From Symbiodinium sp. CCMP2592 (Eukaryota; Sar; Dinophyceae; Suessiales; Symbiodiniaceae): DNA of 64,000 bases. The notes under the pieces were generated by a model that saw only the letters and a program-made list of their open reading frames with translations, was not told where the DNA came from and searched no databases. The stretch lies in the NCBI GenBank assembly GCA_905221615.1, contig CAJNDT010002013.1, positions 186,001-250,000 of the forward strand, given 5' to 3'. Positions 29,778 to 41,526 of this stretch are shown here, in pieces; the first letter of the stretch is position 1, and each line of letters begins with the position of its first letter. The position numbers and the translations under genes were made by a program.

Positions 29778-32700
29778 GAGAGAGAGCACCCAATGGTTTC
29801 CAATCGATGGGCAACAACTCGACAAGGTCGCGACATCATGATCCTGGTGCCAACATAATGAACTTAGCTATGATCATACCGACATCATGCCGTAACTTTC
29901 CCAAGCTCACCGTGCGTTGCGGGAGTGCTTGGCCCCGTCGACCCTACACACTAAGCCTTTGATTCCCAAACCAATGCGACATGTTAGCTTTGGCATACAA
30001 ACACCCATCATATAGCTTGTAGAACCCAAGCACCCCAAATATACACTCAAACCCCAAACCCTAAAGACACGAACAACAGTCATACGGAGCCCTGAACGAT
30101 TGAAACCCTGATTAAAGTCCTGTATCCAACCAGTCTCGATGGGTCCACATGCAGGCGTTCAAGCTGACTTTTCAAGCCTCCGCCGTTCTGGCTGGTTCCC
30201 AATAGTCTTGCCAAAGATTATACCCCAAACCCTAAAAGCTCTGAGCGCCCTGAACTTATCCTAAGTTACCACAATCCTCTTCTTTGTAAGGTCCCTGAAA
30301 GTTCCAGGTGCAGTTTATGCGACGGGCCTGTATAGTTGCAACAATTCAGCGCTTCTTTATATACATACGCGCACCGTGGGGAACCGTAGGGCCCGAGGGA
30401 ATACTGTTACGAACGAACACGCCGCCATAGCCCTCATAAAATCCTCCACCCATTATGCGTCTATGATCACTGACCCTAAATCCTAGCGCTTTGGGCGAGA
30501 CACGTGCCCGAAGAATGGCATCGAAAACAATCATCGCCAGCTGCCAGTTTTGGCCTCTCAGGAGCAGTGAAAGGTGTAAGTCCAGTGGTTTCAGGGTTTC
30601 GGGACCCTGAAAATTCCACAGTACGTTTTTTTGGAACAACCCGACATGCAAGTAAACTGTTTCATAAGCGATTTTCGGCCCTAGAATCCATAAAAAAAAC
30701 CCAAATCCAGGCAAACCCCTTTCGATACTTCATCTGGAATCTCAAACTTTCCAGAAAAGTTGGTCAGCTTGCCAGGATCCTCAAACCGAGGTCCTGGTTC
30801 GGAAAGCTACTGAAGAGAAGCTTTGTAGCACGTTGGGTTCCCCTGAGAAGAGCGTCGCAGTCTTAATTGGTGCTTCTGTACCGGGAGAATATGAGATTTC
30901 GGCCAGAACGAATAATCAGGTAGGTAGCGGCACTGAGGGGACATGTGACTGTGTTATAACTTATATAAGTGCAGTTGCAGCTGGACCACCCATCCGCCGA
31001 GCATCAGAAACTGCGTGCCCGAAGCTTGAAACCTTAACTCTAAAATGAAACCCCCTTTCCCCCCAACCTTGAACTTTTAAAACCCAGAAAATATCATGAA
31101 GCGTACTCCACCGTCGATCAGGAAATAGCTACACGGGAAGCCCGGTATACCCCTTCCGAAACTCGAAAGTCCGGATTCTGACTTGACCTGAACCAGAGGT
31201 GTTAGCTACTATTTGCTTAAGAAACCCCCAAAGAATAAAAAATAATAATCCCTATATTACCCCCATAAGGAATATATTTTTTATTTTTTGGGGGTTCTTA
31301 AGCAAATAGTAGTTAGGGTCTCTGGCTACGCGGTCCTCGTGAACAGGAGCTGATGATGGCATTGTAGCTGATGACGCTGGGGGTGAGGTCGGATGCCGGC
31401 ATGCCATTCAGCAAATGCAGGGCCATGGGCCACTGCTCCTTGGATGCTTTTGGTCTGGACAGGTACTAGTATCTTTTTGTGTCCGATTGCAACAGAAGTA
31501 GCATTACGATCTCCACCAATCCCTTCAAAATCCCAAACTCAAGAAATGCGCAACATGAGAAACCGTCAGATTCGAACATGCGAAATCATCCATCCCAAAT
31601 GCAGCAGGGAATTTAGCGGCTGCATTTGCCGATCCACCTGTCCCCGAACTGCAACTGTCATGGCCCTGGTCCTGATGCGCCCGCATGCTGCCAACCGAGA
31701 GCTGTCTTGAAAGGGCATCTAGACCTAAGAGTAACCTAGGAATGAAGTGGGTGCCCTTTTTGGTTTAAAGTGGGGTTCTCAAGGGAACCTAAACCTCAAA
31801 CAAAAAGGGAATACAAGGGCCTACTCTGGGTCCTGGGCATGGTTCAGGGGCATGATCCTCGTCGTGCCCAAAGCTCTACAGCCATTGGAATGTATGGTAG
31901 CAGAAAAGATACTGAGATAGTCGTACTAGTATGCATCTTGAAACCCTATCCCAAGTTAGCACCTCGAAGCCCCAAACACTGAACCCAAAACCCAAAACCA
32001 GCCTAATGCTAAATCCGAAACCCTATGCTAGGATGCCCGATAACCTAGGAATAAACTACGAGGGCTCCCCTTTTTAGTACTGGGTAACTGTATATGGAAC
32101 CTAGGACTACAAAAAGGGAATAAGGGTAATACTGAGCATCCTAGGTACTGAGATAGTAGTACTAGTAGAAAATACATGCTACCGCTGGGGATAAAGAAGA
32201 AGCATGGCACTGACAGCAATAATGATGGTGATGCTGATGCAGGCAGCAATTGTCAATCCTACCCAGAGGCTCCATAGTAGTTCCTTTTTGGGAGCACCCT
32301 ATAGGATTCTAAATATGAAGCCTTAAAAGGAACTACTATGGAGCCTTAAGGTAGTACTTTGGGGCCTTAAGGTAAGCCCTGAGCCAAACTAAACCCTGAG
32401 CAAACTGCGCCTATTCATTGAAGTTTGTAGTAGGACAGGATAGTATATGGTTTTTTGTGTACTATAACATTAACGACTGTCCGAAAACCTCGAACCGCAT
32501 AGTTTTATCGGGGCCATCCAACTTCCAGGCTGAGCTTCGCCCTTTGCGCAGGTGCTGATGGCGGTGCCGAAGCCTTAGATATGCATGTACGGTTTAGGGT
32601 TTAGGGTTTAGGGTTCAGGGTTTAGGGTTTAGGGTTTAGGGGTTTAGGGTTATGCATCTTTGGCAAAGCCGTTTATATCAGGTTCCTCAATTACCTTGGG

Positions 32701-33693
32701 ATCCAAAACACTACCGTTTTAGGGGCTCTACCCTAGAATCAATTAAGGGGTCATAACCTGGACCCTAAACCCTAAACCCTAAACCGGTAACCTACTATTC
32801 TGTAGGGTTTGGGGGTCACAGGTAAGGAAGGAGATCATAAACGCTCTGTTGGGGTTGTTTTCAAGTTGGGTTCTATATGCGATCTGTGGGGGGGCGTAAG
32901 GTCGGGGCACATCCGAGCCCTGATTAAGATACGTACAGCGGAGCTTCTTCTTATCCTTCAACAGGAACAGTAAACTACAGCGGTGTTGCGGCTAACCGCA
33001 AAGGACGCACTCTATGGCACTCAGTGACTGTAGTTTTGGGTTTAGGGCTACCTTTTCGGGTTAAAGGTGAAAGGTTGAGCTATATGCCGATATAGGGCTT
33101 GCCGAAGCACGCAGGTCTTGTCCAATTAGTCTGCCGAGGCTTGTGCAGGTCCCGTTACGACGGACGAATCAAACCTCCATCTACGTCTTCCTATCCGAAC
33201 ACCACCGATCATCGACATCCATCAGTCCGAACAAAAACACAATGAAAGCGCAATACCAATTTTCAGCCATACTGAAGTATGCAACACATAATTACTATCA
33301 CGTAAAGGCTTTGTGCATGCGTCTTTGTGCATGCATGCCTCCACGTATGCATGTGTGCGTGTGTGAACGTGGATCGGTATAGGTTCGAAACAGGGCAAGT
33401 CTAAAGCTCCATGCTCAAGGAAACCCTGAGCCCTGCACCCCAAACCCTCAACCCCAAGCCCGAAACCCTAAGCCCCAACCCCTAAACCCTAAGCCCTAAA
33501 CCCTCAGATTTATGGAAGAAGCCAAAGGGCTGAGGATGTTTGGAGCAACTGTCCATGCCGGCATGGAACCGAACAGTTGCAAAGCCTTGTGATGGGTTTT
33601 GTGCACGAGGGCCGGGGGGCGGTCTTGTTGAGAGTTCGGGGGCTATTTTTTTGCGGGCTTCAGGTTTAGAGGGCCTACTTCCGTAGAGAGAGA

Positions 33694-33762
<69 letters not shown>

Positions 33763-35758
33763 CGCCTCGCCCTTGCCCCTTGCAGTCGTTTGGAGGTGCC
33801 GAGCTTACAGTTCCAGGATGTTCCAGGTGTTGGAGGGCCTGGGGGATCGCCAACATCCGAGCTTCGAGTCTCAGGAGACTCAGGACGGTTTGCGGTGCGC
33901 GAAATGCATGAGTGTAAGACCCTCAATAGTCGTTAAAGCAAGGTTTCGTGGTATCTTTTCGTATAGCTTAGAGACTGTCAGGTGATGTTGTTGCTGAATC
34001 CTACGCGCCTTTCGTCGCATCCTGGCCCAACAGGAGGATTCTTGGAGGTTCTTGAGGGTCCTGGTATCCTGATCCCATTTCCGAACTTCTGGGCTTGGGT
34101 TCAAGTTTCAAGTCACCTTGGCCGCAAGACCGCACTAGATAAGGCCCTTGCAACCATTCGGGGCAGCATGAGTTTTGGAAGGGGTTCAAAGCTTCAGGCT
34201 TTGGGGCCCTTCCCAAACTTTGGTACCTATTCCGTAACCTTAAAACCCTGATCTCACCAAAGCAACAGAAACCCTAAACCCCAAACCCCTAAACCCATCC
34301 AAAGCCTTAAACAAAACCCCTAACCCCCTAACAGTGCGCAGTACGCCTTTCCAAGGCGAGATGCAAGCTCCCATTGCTCGCCCTTCTCCTTCGATTGAAA
34401 AGCAATTTGGGTTGCCCGTTTGGGTTGCCCTGCGGTTCAGGGTTCAGGGTTTAGGGCTTTGGGAGTTGACGAGTTAGGGTGTAGGGTTCATAGGGTTACC
34501 CCTAGGCCCCAAAGTAGTTCCTTTTCGTGGTTCATATATAGAATCCTATAAGGTAATCTCAAAAAGGAACTACTATGGGGCCTGTGGGTAGGGCTCATAG
34601 GGTTAAGGCTTAGCGTTCCTTGCTTTTTGGCCTCCAGCTCCCTGGTTACGCGGGACTTGGGGTTGAGGGCTTTGCCTGGACCTTCGAAGGTATGGGAGTT
34701 AGGATTAAGGGGACCCTTGGGGATATAGACCCTCTCAATAAGGCCGCTTCTAAGAGAGCCAGAAGTAGGGTTCAGAAGGGGTGCCCTTTAAGGGGTCTCC
34801 CTAATAATGCTACCTAAAGTAGGATCTTTGTCTTGGATAGCCTATCTTCTGCCCAGGGTTCCGAAATCAAAGGGTGGTGTCAGCAAGACAGGGCTATAGA
34901 GTTGAGGGTGTGGGTAAGGCATGAACGGTTTAGGGTTTAGGCCTCTCTGTGGAAGGTTAAGGGCATGGGGACGTGAATTTGGCCCTAAACCTTCGTCCCT
35001 CAGCCCCGACCCCTGAACTCGAAACCCTAAACCCGAAACCCGAACCCCTACGTCCTTACATGTCAGCTTCTGTGGGACATTCGCTCATGAGCGAAACGCC
35101 AACGAACGTGTTTCTGCCTGCCATACACCCAACAACACACGCCGGGCCCTTCAAGAAACTCTGCGTAGCTACTACAAAGTCAACAGCCTATCTTACAACG
35201 CTGCAAGCAAAAACTCAAACTATAAATAGACCTCACACGAGCCACTGAACTGCGCCCGAGCGTCCAGGGAGACTAATGTGGCACCGAAGCTGATGACGTC
35301 CGGTTGGAGCCTTCGTTTCTGAGTAGTGGTTCCAACACTTGTTCTGATTGTGGCGGTAAAGTAAAAGCCAGAAAGTTGGAATATGGTTATCCTAAACCCT
35401 TTATGGTAAATTATAAGGTATCCTACCCTGAAACCATATTCCAACTTTCTGGAGTTCCCTGTATTGGGGAACTCTGAAACGGGGAAGGTCCTACATCCTG
35501 AAGCTCTAAAGCCCACTAAACCAAAACCCCAAAGCCTAAACCTACACTAAACCTTCTACAGAGGGGCAAGACCGTTTAAAGACGACCTACTCAGCTACAA
35601 AGGAGCTGAAGATTAACAGGCTTTTGGGGTATATTATACTACAACCATGATAAGGCAATATAGGGGGCCGTAAACATTTAGGAAAGGGTTTTTGGGTATA
35701 CTATAGTCTAATTACAGTAAGGACCCCCACCCCCACCCCCTCCAAAAAAAAGAAAAGA

Positions 35759-35794
<36 letters not shown>

Positions 35795-38700
35795 AGGTAG
35801 CTATGTAGGCCTCTATAGCACAAAGGAGCTGAAGATGTGGAATCGCATGGAAGATGTTCAGAGCCAGCTCCCATTGGCCACCTTTCTCCTCGGATGAGGT
35901 TGGGGGTCTAGGGGTTTAGGGCTGAGGGTTTAGGGTTTAGGGCTGAGGGTTTAGGGTTTAGGGTTCTGAGGGTTTAGGGTTTGGGGATGAGGGCCTTAGG
36001 GTTTGGGGATGAGGGCCTTAGGGTATAGGGTTGAGGGCCTTCGGGCTTAGGGATGATGGTTTGGGGTGAAGAGCTGCATAGGAGAAGGGGTTGGGCTTGC
36101 TACTACTTGTGCTTTTCAGGGATGTTCCAAAATCAAAGGGCATTCGGCTCGCTGGGAAGCTTAGGATTCGAGGTTCAGCACCATCCGCGACGGTTTGGAC
36201 ACCAGCGAGCCCATAAAACATACACAGGCTGTTAGCAGCAGCAACACGAAAGCACTGGAATTCGGAATAGTCAGGTCTTCGTCTCCCAACATGTAGTTTT
36301 ATGATAATACAAACCCTTGTAGTCACAAGCTGCCTTGAAACCACCAAAGTTTGCCAGAGGCTACAGTACCATTAGACCAAGCAAGTTTCGCATGAGCTGA
36401 TCGTGGCGTTGCAGCTGACGACGTCTGGCGCGAGCTTGACCACGGGCCTCGGCTGTTCAACAAGCCACCAGATGCCACCAGGGGTTTAGGGTTTAGGGTG
36501 TAAGGGTGTGATAAGGATCCAGAAACTAACAAGCAAAAAAGTCCGTCCACACTTAAACACCAGCGTAGAATCCTTGAAATTCCACTGAACAACCCTCTTT
36601 GGGGTCATTTACCTTACAGCAGGAAGCCTGAAACCAACAACTCACAAAAGCCACTAGACACAAGGCCCAAAACCCCAAACCCATCCATGGTAGAAGCCTT
36701 GTAGTAGCACTCGACAGCCCTTTTCTGGCATTTGTGCTAGTAGTATAGCATGAACCCACAAAAAAAACTGAACATACTGATATTACTATGCTAAGGTCAA
36801 TAATGAACAAGCGGCATTGTCTGGAAGAGTTGCAGAGCCAGTTGCCATTGGCCACTCTTCTCTAAAGAGCCTCAGGGCTGATACTGTTGATGGACAATAT
36901 CCTGCATGACCCTAAGGACTCTAAACTATGGGAATTATGGTATATTCCTTATTATGGGTAATGCAGGTTTTTGTCCATCAACAGTATTTCGTGTATAGGG
37001 TTTATAAGGGCTCAGGGATTAAGGTTCAGGGCTTGAGTTTGAGGGTTTATGTAGGGTTTAGGGCTCAGGGTTTGGGGTAGAGGCTTTCGGGTTTGGGGTT
37101 TAGGGCAGGGTTGAGGGGTTAGGGTTGGGGGTTTGGGGTTGAGGGTTTAGGGTTTAGGGTTGGGGGTTTGGGGTTGAGGGTTTATGCAAGGTTGTTTTAA
37201 GTCCAACAGCCCCTTACTCCACTGCAGCAGAGTCCAAAGCCTGCTCTGGCAAGAGCGTGCACTACAACACTACCTCGTTTACATAAGGTTTAGGGCTCTC
37301 GGCTTAAGGTTTAAGGTTGAGGGCTTGAGGTTGCGCGTTGACCTGTAACCAACTGTTCTTTTAGAGAGTGCAAAAGGGTTTCAAGGTGATGCTGGGCGTC
37401 AGGTATGGTTAGCTAGCTCACACGACCCCTTTGCAAAGGACAGCCAGCACCGAAATGGGAGTCTTCTCAAAATCAAGGACCCGGAACACGCCCCTACATA
37501 GACAGTATGATCAGGATTGCAAGAAACCCTGCGTTTCTAAACCCTCCAAATCGAAACCTGGCCGACTGCTCCACATCTTGACACAAGAGTAACCCAGGCA
37601 TAAAAAGGATGCCCTTTTTGGTTTAAAGGGGCTTATAAGGGAACCTGAACCCATAAAAAGGGAATAAGGGCCTACTCTAGGTCCTAGACATGCATCCGAG
37701 AGGCTGATCGTAGTGTTATAGCTTACCCGATCCGGCACGATGTGTGCAGCAGGCATCGCATGAAAGAATGCAAGAGCCAGCTGCCACACGGCGCCCTTTT
37801 CAAAAGAGCTGATCGCTGCACTGTAGCTGATTACATCAGGAGAGAGCTGAGACTGTGGCATCCTTGTAAAGAGATGTAAGGAAAATTCCCAATGACTGCC
37901 CTTCTCACAGGAGCTCATCGCAGAGTTGTAGCTAATCGTGTTGGGAGCGAGCTGAGCATTGCGAATGTTACTGAACAGAAACGTAGCTAACTGCCACTGT
38001 CCACCTTTCCCACAGGAGCTGATGAGGGCATTGTGGGTAATGATATTCGGACTGACTTTTGAAGCCAGCATGGCTTCAAATAAGTGCAAAGATCCTTGCC
38101 AGTGGCTAGCTTTCTCACAGGCACTGACGGTGGCGTTGTAGGTGTATATGTTGGCAGTTAGGCCAGCATGCGGTATGGATTGGAAGACTTCCAAAGCTCT
38201 CTGCCACTGCGCACCCTTCTCCAATGAGCTGATCGCAGCACGGAAGGTGAAGATGTCGGCCGAAGACTCAGAAGTCCGGACGGAGCTAAACAAATGCAGA
38301 GCGAGCTGCCATTGGCCGCCTCTCTCACAGGCACTAATACTAGAATTGTAGCTCACAACATCCGGCGTCAGACCTGTCTGTGGCATGCTGTCGAATAGCT
38401 GCCAGGCCAGTTGCCACTGCCCTGCTTTTGCCTCGGCATTCATCTCGAGGTCACCATACTTAAGGGCTCTGGCGATCAGGTGTGTAAGAAGGGCTGTAAG
38501 GAATTTCTCAGTCGAAGCTACCAGAACAAGGAAGGACACTGATACCCTCTAACACCCATATGAAACGGTGACTTGCATTAAGCTCCCGAACAAAAGAGCC
38601 CAGTTGCACAAGAGCTCAGGGCGGCATTGTAGGTAAATACGTCGGGTTTGAGCTCGGACAGCGGCATGTCGCTGAACAGTTGCAAGGCTAACTGCCATTG

Positions 38701-39464
38701 ACCGCCCTTGTCGCAAGCGCTGATAGCAGTGCTCAAGCCTAGGTCCACGTAGAACTACAGGAAGCAAAGCCAGCACAAAAAAACACGTGAAGCTTTCCTT
38801 CACATGGGCACATCAGCACATCCTCATCTTCTTCCCAAAGTAAACCCCATCGTCCTTGGACTAAACTCTAAACCCTAGATGCTTGACTCGATCCTCAGCT
38901 GAAGCCCTTGGCCGTCGATGGGTTACGGTTTCGGCTTTCGCGTGTTGGCGTTCTGGGGTGGATATACGAAGCATCCAAGGCCCCCCTGCGCAAACACAGC
39001 CCCATTTCAACCTCTCAAAAGCCATTGACACTTTCAGGCGGTGGGATCCAATATGTAGACCCAACTTCGGGATCCGTACTGCAAGGGTACCCCTGCTATG
39101 CTGAATCCCCTACTCAACTGATGGGAGGCCAAAAGGGGGGTTTAAGATTCTTGGGCTAGGGATTCCACAATATGAACACTATTATTATGGGAACCCTAAT
39201 CCCTACTAAACCCCCATAGGCTAAAACCCCATTTTGGCCTCCTATACTGAAACGACCGGGATGATAAATCCCCATCTGGGTGGTTGTCAAAATTATGGTC
39301 CCTTTTTGGGTCCCTATTATAATACGGCACCTAATATTTAGGATACCCAAAAACGGACCCTAATTTTGACAAATCCCCATCTGAAGGACGAGGAGCTCAA
39401 GACGTCAGGGGAGAGCATTGCCTTCGAGATGGAGGCGAAGAGATGCAAAGAAAGACTCCACTGC
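29070..39464 (-). CDS. PPR repeat protein gene 1, 13 exons, both ends open
   Basis: Exons in transcript order: 39397-39464, 38608-38738, 37705-38431, 36813-36870, 36390-36447, 35830-35888, 35265-35310, 34365-34388, 33531-33585, 32548-32573, 31351-31438, 30504-30554, 29070-29107. Joined, they keep one frame for about 476 codons of tandem 35-residue pentatricopeptide repeats (GQWQLALHLF, LTPDVVSYN, ISACEKG themes). PPR proteins bind organellar RNA one base per repeat and act in editing, processing or translation, so a plastid or mitochondrial RNA target is likely (family knowledge). Donors: nine GC, two GA, one GT. Every acceptor is AG followed by G. Introns hold family A, C, D, F, H, N and U elements. 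Neither a start codon nor a stop was found, so more exons may exist. The last exons (30504 and 29070) are the least certain. A decayed copy is possible. Confidence 0.75.
29279..29378. mobile_element. Foldback element K
   Basis: GGGGTCCATGTAACCAAGAA left, TTGGGCACATGGACCC right; GTGCATACTTTG inner pair. Confidence 0.6.
29597..29787. repeat. GATA, TA and GA microsatellite cluster
   Basis: Imperfect GATA (29597-29672), TA (29714-29729), GA (29746-29787). Confidence 0.9.
29896..30018 (+). CDS. Candidate exon
   Basis: Frame SQAHRALRECLAPSTLHTKP, LIPKPMRHVSFGIQTPII then TAG. It lies in the last intron of PPR gene 1 on the other strand. Confidence 0.3.
30116..30261 (+). CDS. Candidate exon
   Basis: Frame SCIQPVSMGPHAGVQADFSS, LRRSGWFPIVLPKIIPQTLK, ALSALNLS then TAA. 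The 3' third overlaps telomere-like wording, so only the first 30 residues look coding. Confidence 0.35.
30829..30919 (+). CDS. Candidate internal exon with good splice sites
   Basis: After CTTTGTAG the frame reads TLGSPEKSVAVLIGASVPGE YEISARTNNQ and ends CAG before GTAGGTAGC. 30 codons plus one base. Looks like a beta-sandwich fragment. An overlapping frame (30690-30866, KLSRKVGQLARILKPRSWFG) is also open. Antisense to PPR gene 1. Confidence 0.45.
31204..31314. mobile_element. Foldback element R
   Basis: CTACTATTTGCTTAAGAA left, TTCTTAAGCAAATAGTAG right, exact. In an intron of PPR gene 1. Confidence 0.8.
31719..31837. mobile_element. Family N MITE
   Basis: GACCTAAGAGTAACCTAGGA left, GGGCCTACTCTGGGTCC right; CCCTTTTTGG inside, AAAAAGGGAA at right. 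Confidence 0.7.
32026..32148. mobile_element. Family M MITE
   Basis: GCTAGGATGCCCGATAACCT left, TACTGAGCATCCTAGGTA right. Confidence 0.75.
32260..32353. mobile_element. Family A MITE, copy 8, with extra end
   Basis: TACCCAGAGGCTCCATAGTA left, TATGGAGCCTTAAGGTA right; a second right end (GTACTTTGGGGCCTTAAGGT) follows at 32353-32374. Confidence 0.85.
32592..32655. repeat. TTTAGGG array
   Basis: Eight units in TTTAGGG orientation. Confidence 0.9.
33685..33759. repeat. (GA)n microsatellite
   Basis: About 35 dinucleotides in a PPR gene 1 intron. It yields false Ser-Leu and Arg-Glu frames. Confidence 0.95.
34497..34590. mobile_element. Family A MITE, copy 9
   Basis: TACCCCTAGGCCCCAAAGTA left, TATGGGGCCTGTGGGTA right. 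GGGTTCATAGGGTTA (34484) and GGGCTCATAGGGTTA (34591) flank it. In a PPR gene 1 intron. Confidence 0.9.
34690..34818. mobile_element. Family U element
   Basis: GGGAGTTAGGATTAAGGGGA at left, AGAGAGCCAGAAGTAGGGTT inside; inverse copy at 40738 and a third at 44430. Confidence 0.7.
35359..35462. mobile_element. Family D MITE
   Basis: AAGCCAGAAAGTTGGAATAT left, ATATTCCAACTTTCTGGAG right. In a PPR gene 1 intron. Confidence 0.8.
35660..35817. mobile_element. Family H MITE with AT microsatellite
   Basis: ATATAGGGGGCCGTAAACAT left, GGTAGCTATGTAGGCCTCTA right; C-rich tract and AT repeat (35763-35791) in the middle. Confidence 0.6.
35900..36050. repeat. TTTAGGG/GCTGAGGG degenerate array
   Basis: Repeated TTTAGGGCTGAGGG and TTTGGGGATGAGGG units. 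Confidence 0.8.
36882..36986. mobile_element. Family C MITE
   Basis: TACTGTTGATGGACAATATC left, TTTTTGTCCATCAACAGTA right; arms changed in step (compensatory). 12 bp upstream of the PPR exon that starts at 36870. Confidence 0.85.
37010..37195. repeat. GGGTTTGGGG degenerate array
   Basis: GGGTTTAGGG and GGGTTGGGG units in a PPR gene 1 intron. Confidence 0.75.
37583..37694. mobile_element. Family N MITE
   Basis: CAAGAGTAACCCAGGCATAA left, GGGCCTACTCTAGGTCCTAG right. Starts 11 bp inside the intron after the large PPR exon. Confidence 0.75.
37705..38431 (-). CDS. Large central exon of PPR gene 1
   Basis: 727 nt, about seven uninterrupted PPR motifs, by far the largest exon. It starts after CCGAG with GCA AAA GCA (AKAGQWQLAW) and ends in ...NTTIS with a GC donor at 37704. 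The reading frame runs on past the donor into the family N element for about 60 more codons (to 37511), but those residues lose the PPR pattern, so I treat them as intron. The preceding exon ends in TGT before GCAACTGG, and this exon starts GCAAAAGC, so GCAA is repeated at the junction. With introns nearly everywhere else in this gene, this stretch may be an intron-free remnant or retro-copied segment. Confidence 0.85.
39277..39371. mobile_element. Family F MITE with 13-bp flanking repeat
   Basis: GGTGGTTGTCAAAATTATGG left, CCCTAATTTTGAC right. AAATCCCCATCTG at 39266-39278 and 39371-39383. In the first PPR gene 1 intron. Confidence 0.85.
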
Positions 39465-39475
39465 CTCGGTGTGTT

Positions 39476-39690
39476 TGGGGTTTAGGGGCTTAGGGTTTAG
39501 GGGTTTAAGGGTTTAGGGGTTTAGGGGTGTAGGGTTTGGGGGTGTAGGGTTTAGGGGTTTAAGGGTGTAGGGTTTCGGGGTTTAGGGGTGTAGGGTTTAG
39601 GGGTTTAGGGGTGTATAGGGGTTTAGGGGTGTAGGGTTTAGGGATGTAGGGTTTAGGGGGTTTAGGGGTATAGGGGTTTGGGGTTGTGGC
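39476..39690. repeat. TTTAGGGG/TGTAGGG array
   Basis: About 25 units of TTTAGGGG and TGTAGGG just upstream of the first PPR gene 1 exon seen. Confidence 0.85.
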
Positions 39691-39699
39691 GACAGCGGT

Positions 39700-39972
39700 T
39701 TGAGGATTTACTTCTTAAGGCTTAGAGCGGTATGGCTAACAAAACTCCGTCAGGTTTTAGGGTATAGTTCAGACAATCGGGGTGATGCTCAGCGTTTGGG
39801 ATGGAGGAAAGGTACTAGAGATTCAATGGATGGGTTTCCGAGTCCAGGGATAAAGACAGCGAGGAGCCTAGTGAGTTTCTGCTTTCGAAGTGCTGGTGCG
39901 GCATGTATCGACTATGCGAAGTCAAAGGGCGATATATGCCCGTGGGTGCACTCAAGGGTCCAGGGCATGTAA
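39700..39972 (+). CDS. 90-residue open frame, unidentified
   Basis: ATG-started frame after the TTTAGGG array; the second half (SFCFRSAGAACIDYAKSKGD, ICPWVHSRVQGM) has a Cys-containing globular look. No family assigned. Confidence 0.4.
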   Translation: MRIYFLRLRAVWLTKLRQVLGYSSDNRGDAQRLGWRKGTRDSMDGFPSPGIKTARSLVSFCFRSAGAACIDYAKSKGDICPWVHSRVQGM

Positions 39973-40136
39973 TTCCTCCGTGCAGGACTGAGCTTTGAGG
40001 GAATCAGGGCTTCTTGTTCCATGCTTTACCAAACAGGGGGTCACCCAAAGCCCCAAAACCCCGCTTTGAATTGCCAAGACCCTTAACCCCCAAACCCACA
40101 AGCCTAAGAACTAAACCATTCGGCCCACGGTTGATG

Positions 40137-40230
40137 ATATACATCTTGCATTACCTTAATGGCCCTAGACTGTGGGAGCTATGGTAGATTCCTTATCATG
40201 GCTAGTGCAGGCTTTACATCATCAGCCGTT
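40137..40230. mobile_element. Family C MITE
   Basis: ACGGTTGATGATATACATCT left, TTTACATCATCAGCCGT right. Confidence 0.8.
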
Positions 40231-40233
40231 ATG

Positions 40234-40333
40234 TAGGGGCCTTGATAACTAGAATAGGGTTTTGGTGCCAATTATAGTATAATCATAATCAGAACCATAA
40301 GGAATAATGTTGCTAATGAATTTAGGCCCCTAG
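40234..40333. mobile_element. Family H MITE abutting family C
   Basis: TAGGGGCCTTGATAACTAGA left, AATGAATTTAGGCCCCTA right. Confidence 0.75.
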
Positions 40334-40737
40334 TAGAGGCCTTGCACACCTGACCTAACCCCGGAGCTCCCCCGGTCGTCGCCCACAACAGGCAGATGCC
40401 CAGAACCCCAAACCCTGAACCAAACTCACCATCACACCCAAAACAAGCCTAAGCCTAAAGCCGAACATGTCCTAAACCCTCACCACTAAACCCCAAAACA
40501 AGCCGAAAGCCTAAACTGGCAAACAAACCCTCTCCATCTAATCTCTGATCATGATCCCTGCTACTTGAAAACTGTTGCTTCTGATCGAAACAGGTGCTTC
40601 GCGGCGTTGCAAGCCTGGGTCGGGTACGCAAGTTTGTCCCTAAACCCTGAACCCGAAACCTGAACAAACCGCTTCTATGGGGGAGGATCTCGCTGGGTTG
40701 CACAGGGTCCTGCAACAGTTCCTTTTATGGGCTCCTT

Positions 40738-40862
40738 TTATGGGTAGCATGATGAGGGAGACCCCTTAAAGGGTACCCCTTCCGAACCCTACTTCTGGCT
40801 CTCTTAAAAAGGGACCTTATTGAGAGGGTCTATATCCTCGAGGGTCCCCCTAATCCTAACTC
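40738..40862. mobile_element. Family U element, inverse orientation
   Basis: ACCCTACTTCTGGCTCTCTT inside, CCCCTAATCCTAACTCCC at right. Confidence 0.7.
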
Positions 40863-41526
40863 CCATTTGACGCCTTCCTTTAGTTTAAGGGTTCCTGCAG
40901 GGGTCGGCCTCCAAGACAATCCAACACCTCCAGAGTAAAGAAGAGTTTCGGCTGCCAGAGCTTTGAGGTTTAGGGCTAAGGTTTTCGGGTTTAGGATGGA
41001 TACAGTGTACTTCGTGTTCAAGTTGTGTAGTACCCAGTGAAAACGAACGATGTGACCTGTCCTTAAGACTCCGGTGTTTGTCGTGATCATCTGTAGATCC
41101 AAAGACCTACGCCCAAACCTAAACTCACTACCCAACCCCGAGACTCAATGCGGTTGAGCAAGGCAAGAGTCTGCACGCAAATGACTGCACCCACCCCAGA
41201 CAATCCAGAACCCCATACCTTAAGCTCCAACAACATGTATGCTAAGGAGCTTCTTCACGACGGAAAAGTAACGAACCCTGTAAAAATCAGGACTCAGACC
41301 CTGAACTCTTTCTCTAGACCTGGACCGCAAGCCTGCAACTCTTGAGCTCCAGAATCCGCTCTCTGAGGTCTCCCCAACACCCCAAATCCTAAAGTCCCAA
41401 ATCAACTAACCATATACACATACCATAATACATAATCCTAAATCCCGAACTCAATCCCATACACAGCCATATCTAACATTCTATACCGTATTACATAAAC
41501 CGTCATAATCCTAAAACCCAGACTGA

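Noticed and set aside
33482-33926. Ser-Leu repeat frames
   Set aside because: Translation of the GA microsatellite; a real PPR exon (33531-33585) lies nearby in another frame.
37511-37704. C-terminal extension of the large PPR frame
   Set aside because: The PPR pattern stops at a GC donor and the rest reads through a family N element; the next PPR exon joins in phase at 36870.
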